Assembly: GCF_000702265.1 (NCBI RefSeq)
Contig: NZ_JNKZ01000004.1
Span: 62,001-126,000 of the forward strand
Source of the DNA: Butyrivibrio sp. NC2002
GTDB lineage: Bacteria > Bacillota > Clostridia > Lachnospirales > Lachnospiraceae
DNA length: 64,000 nucleotides
Direction of reading: 5' to 3'
The notes under the pieces are model-generated. The model searched no databases. It saw nothing but the letters and a program-made list of their open reading frames with translations, and was not told the DNA's origin. A program made the translations under genes and the position numbers. Position 1 is the first letter of the stretch; each line of letters begins with the position of its first letter. Of this stretch, positions 62,704-64,000 are shown piece after piece.

Positions 62704-64000
62704 TTATTTATCCATTTCTCTGCGTTTTTTTCCTGTTGCAAGAATTGTTGCCATAGCACCTGCTGCTATAAGTACAACCAGCACTCTGGATGCATCTGTT
62801 GTGTCATCCGTTCCGCCTCGTCTTGCTCCAAGCACGCCTGCTTCTTCAGTTTCTTCAGTTTCTTCTGTTCTCTTTGCTCCGAGAACTGCTGCTTCATCTG
62901 CCTGTACATTTGAAGAAGCCTCTACCTGATCATTGCTTGTATTATCATTGTTGTTTGAGGAAGGAGTAGTTACTTTTTTCTTCTTTTCCTTCTTCTTATC
63001 AGGTGTGTCATTTTCCTTAGTAGGTTCTACTGTCAGTGTTCCGAATGCCTTGGTTATATCATAGTTTGTAAGCTTTGTCTGTGCATTACCTTCAGCTATA
63101 TCGAAATCATTAGTTGTTGAACCAACTTCAGTCTGGCTCTTAGTAAATGTGTAAGTAAACTCGTCACCTTCTGCAAGCTGAGGATTAACGGTTACTGTGT
63201 TGTTTGTAAGAGCTGTTCCGTCGTAAACCTTAGTTGCTGAACCGGATATTACATCGACCTTCATAGGAGTAATTGTAAGTGTTCCTTCATTAAGAACAGG
63301 CTCTGCAAACTGATCTGTAACGATGTTGCCATATTCGTCAACAATCTTGAATTCTTCGCTAACAGTCATTGCAAGTATATGGTCTCCAACATCTCTGTAG
63401 TTAACACTGTCACTTACACTTATTCCATATACCTGGAACTTAGCCTCATCGATTTCAACTTCCTTGGTTCCATCTTCAGCATGTACATTTAATGCTCCAA
63501 GTACGGTATCAACAATATCCTTTACTGCATCAATTGCCTTTCCAAGTACTCCGGCTTCTCCCTGTACAGAACCTTCAAGTACATAATCGAAGTCTGCTGC
63601 TGTCCATGTCTTTCCGGTGAATACCTCTTTTCTGTCCTTAATAGTTGCAGTAATCATGAACTTGTTGCCATCAACTCTCTTAGAAATTACAAGAGCACCG
63701 ATTGTATCGTTGATCTTATAGTTGCGAGAGTCTGTACCTTCACCGTATACAATAGTGTATTCGTTTGGCTCAGTTTCAAGTACAGCTTTACCGGTTATTG
63801 TAACTGTAGCCTTATCATCCTTAATGAGTTTTACTTCCACAGGCTGATTGTTATGCTTAGCATCTATTGTGGTTGTATTCTCTGATGTTTTTACTGTAGC
63901 ACCAGCATAAAGAGGTTTTCCATTATAAAGCTGTGTATCAGTATCTGTAGTAATCTCAATTTCTGCAGGTGTTATTGTAAGTGTTCCGGCTTTCTTGGTA
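62704..64000 (-). CDS. Surface protein with YDG/MBG-type repeats and VLGARR membrane tail, 5' end cut by window edge
   Basis: An open frame of about 431 codons that continues beyond the right edge. The codon at 63840 that could be read as a start is an internal GTG (Val in QPVEVKL), so this is a partial gene. GTLTITP, KVYDGTALTNNTV and a second QLYNGKPLYAGATV unit match YDG/MBG-type repeats (PF18657-like). A Lys/Glu/Ser/Asn spacer follows, then VLGAKR, VLGARR, GGTDDTTDAS, a helix (LVVLIAAGAMATILATG) and KKRREMDK. The C-terminal tail is nearly identical to that of the giant protein at 55,965. It is a second surface protein of the same anchoring class. Confidence 0.85.
   Translation of the reverse strand, partial: TKKAGTLTITPAEIEITTDTDTQLYNGKPLYAGATVKTSENTTTIDAKHNNQPVEVKLIKDDKATVTITGKAVLETEPNEYTIVYGEGTDSRNYKINDTIGALVISKRVDGNKFMITATIKDRKEVFTGKTWTAADFDYVLEGSVQGEAGVLGKAIDAVKDIVDTVLGALNVHAEDGTKEVEIDEAKFQVYGISVSDSVNYRDVGDHILAMTVSEEFKIVDEYGNIVTDQFAEPVLNEGTLTITPMKVDVISGSATKVYDGTALTNNTVTVNPQLAEGDEFTYTFTKSQTEVGSTTNDFDIAEGNAQTKLTNYDITKAFGTLTVEPTKENDTPDKKKEKKKKVTTPSSNNNDNTSNDQVEASSNVQADEAAVLGAKRTEETEETEEAGVLGARRGGTDDTTDASRVLVVLIAAGAMATILATGKKRREMDK

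Noticed and set aside
63838..63840. GTG at 63840 as the start of the right-edge surface protein
   Set aside because: The frame stays open to the window end with repeat sequence (GTLTITPAEIEI), so this GTG is an internal valine.

Overview
The window looks like a chromosomal segment from a Lachnospiraceae-type Firmicute (Butyrivibrio or a relative is my best guess). This rests on the AT-rich low-GC coding style, strong AGGAGG-type ribosome sites, Lachnospiraceae-typical families (DUF6020, DUF6056, divergent PAP2, YitT), Gram-positive teichoic-acid-like genes and large surface proteins with a C-terminal membrane anchor. No rRNA, tRNA, CRISPR array, transposase or phage gene was seen. The assignment is inference; no marker gene is present.

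Almost the whole window is one cell-surface glycan locus transcribed on the minus strand. Reading from low to high coordinate: (1) 1-7.5 kb holds multi-spanning membrane glycosyltransferase-like proteins together with a polyprenyl-phosphate GT2 and a GtrA flippase-like protein, the parts of a three-component glycosylation system. (2) 7.5-12.3 kb holds a decayed sulfotransferase/LacI-type remnant and two secreted right-handed beta-helix proteins. (3) 12.4-24.2 kb holds two tandem pyruvyltransferase-like paralogues, a double-domain TagF-like polymerase, a TagGH/Wzm-Wzt-like ABC exporter, two LicD phosphotransferases, an IspD/TarI-type cytidylyltransferase with a partner reductase/epimerase, and a DUF4422 protein. 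This points to a polyol-phosphate (teichoic-acid-like) polymer. (4) 24.3-46.7 kb holds an oligosaccharide assembly set: three GT11 fucosyltransferase-like proteins, GT2, GT4, GT17 and DUF5672 transferases, two phosphoglycosyl transferases that could start chains, a fused ABC flippase, two AsnB-type amidotransferases, and an MBOAT/SGNH O-acylation pair. (5) 46.7-49.0 kb is a plus-strand pair of GT4 genes, divergent from the long minus unit and closed by a terminator. (6) 49.1-54.8 kb is a second minus unit: ATP-grasp ligase, GT4, UDP-sugar dehydrogenase, DUF2334 deacetylase-like protein and GT4. (7) 55.0-55.8 kb is a plus-strand YitT gene. (8) 56-64 kb encodes two related giant surface proteins sharing a C-terminal VLGARR-TM-basic tail; the second runs off the right edge.

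Working model (inference): at least two polymers are built here. One is a CDP-polyol-derived polymer exported by the TagGH-like pair. The other is an undecaprenyl-linked heteropolysaccharide containing fucose-like and uronic-acid residues, trimmed with pyruvate, O-acyl and amide groups. The beta-helix proteins may act on, or bind, the finished glycan outside the cell.

The most unusual signals are the shared VLGA[KR]R double motif in both surface proteins, the chimeric sulfotransferase/LacI remnant, the AsnB x2 + ATP-grasp + UDP-dehydrogenase combination, and the pair of cysteine-rich beta-helix paralogues.
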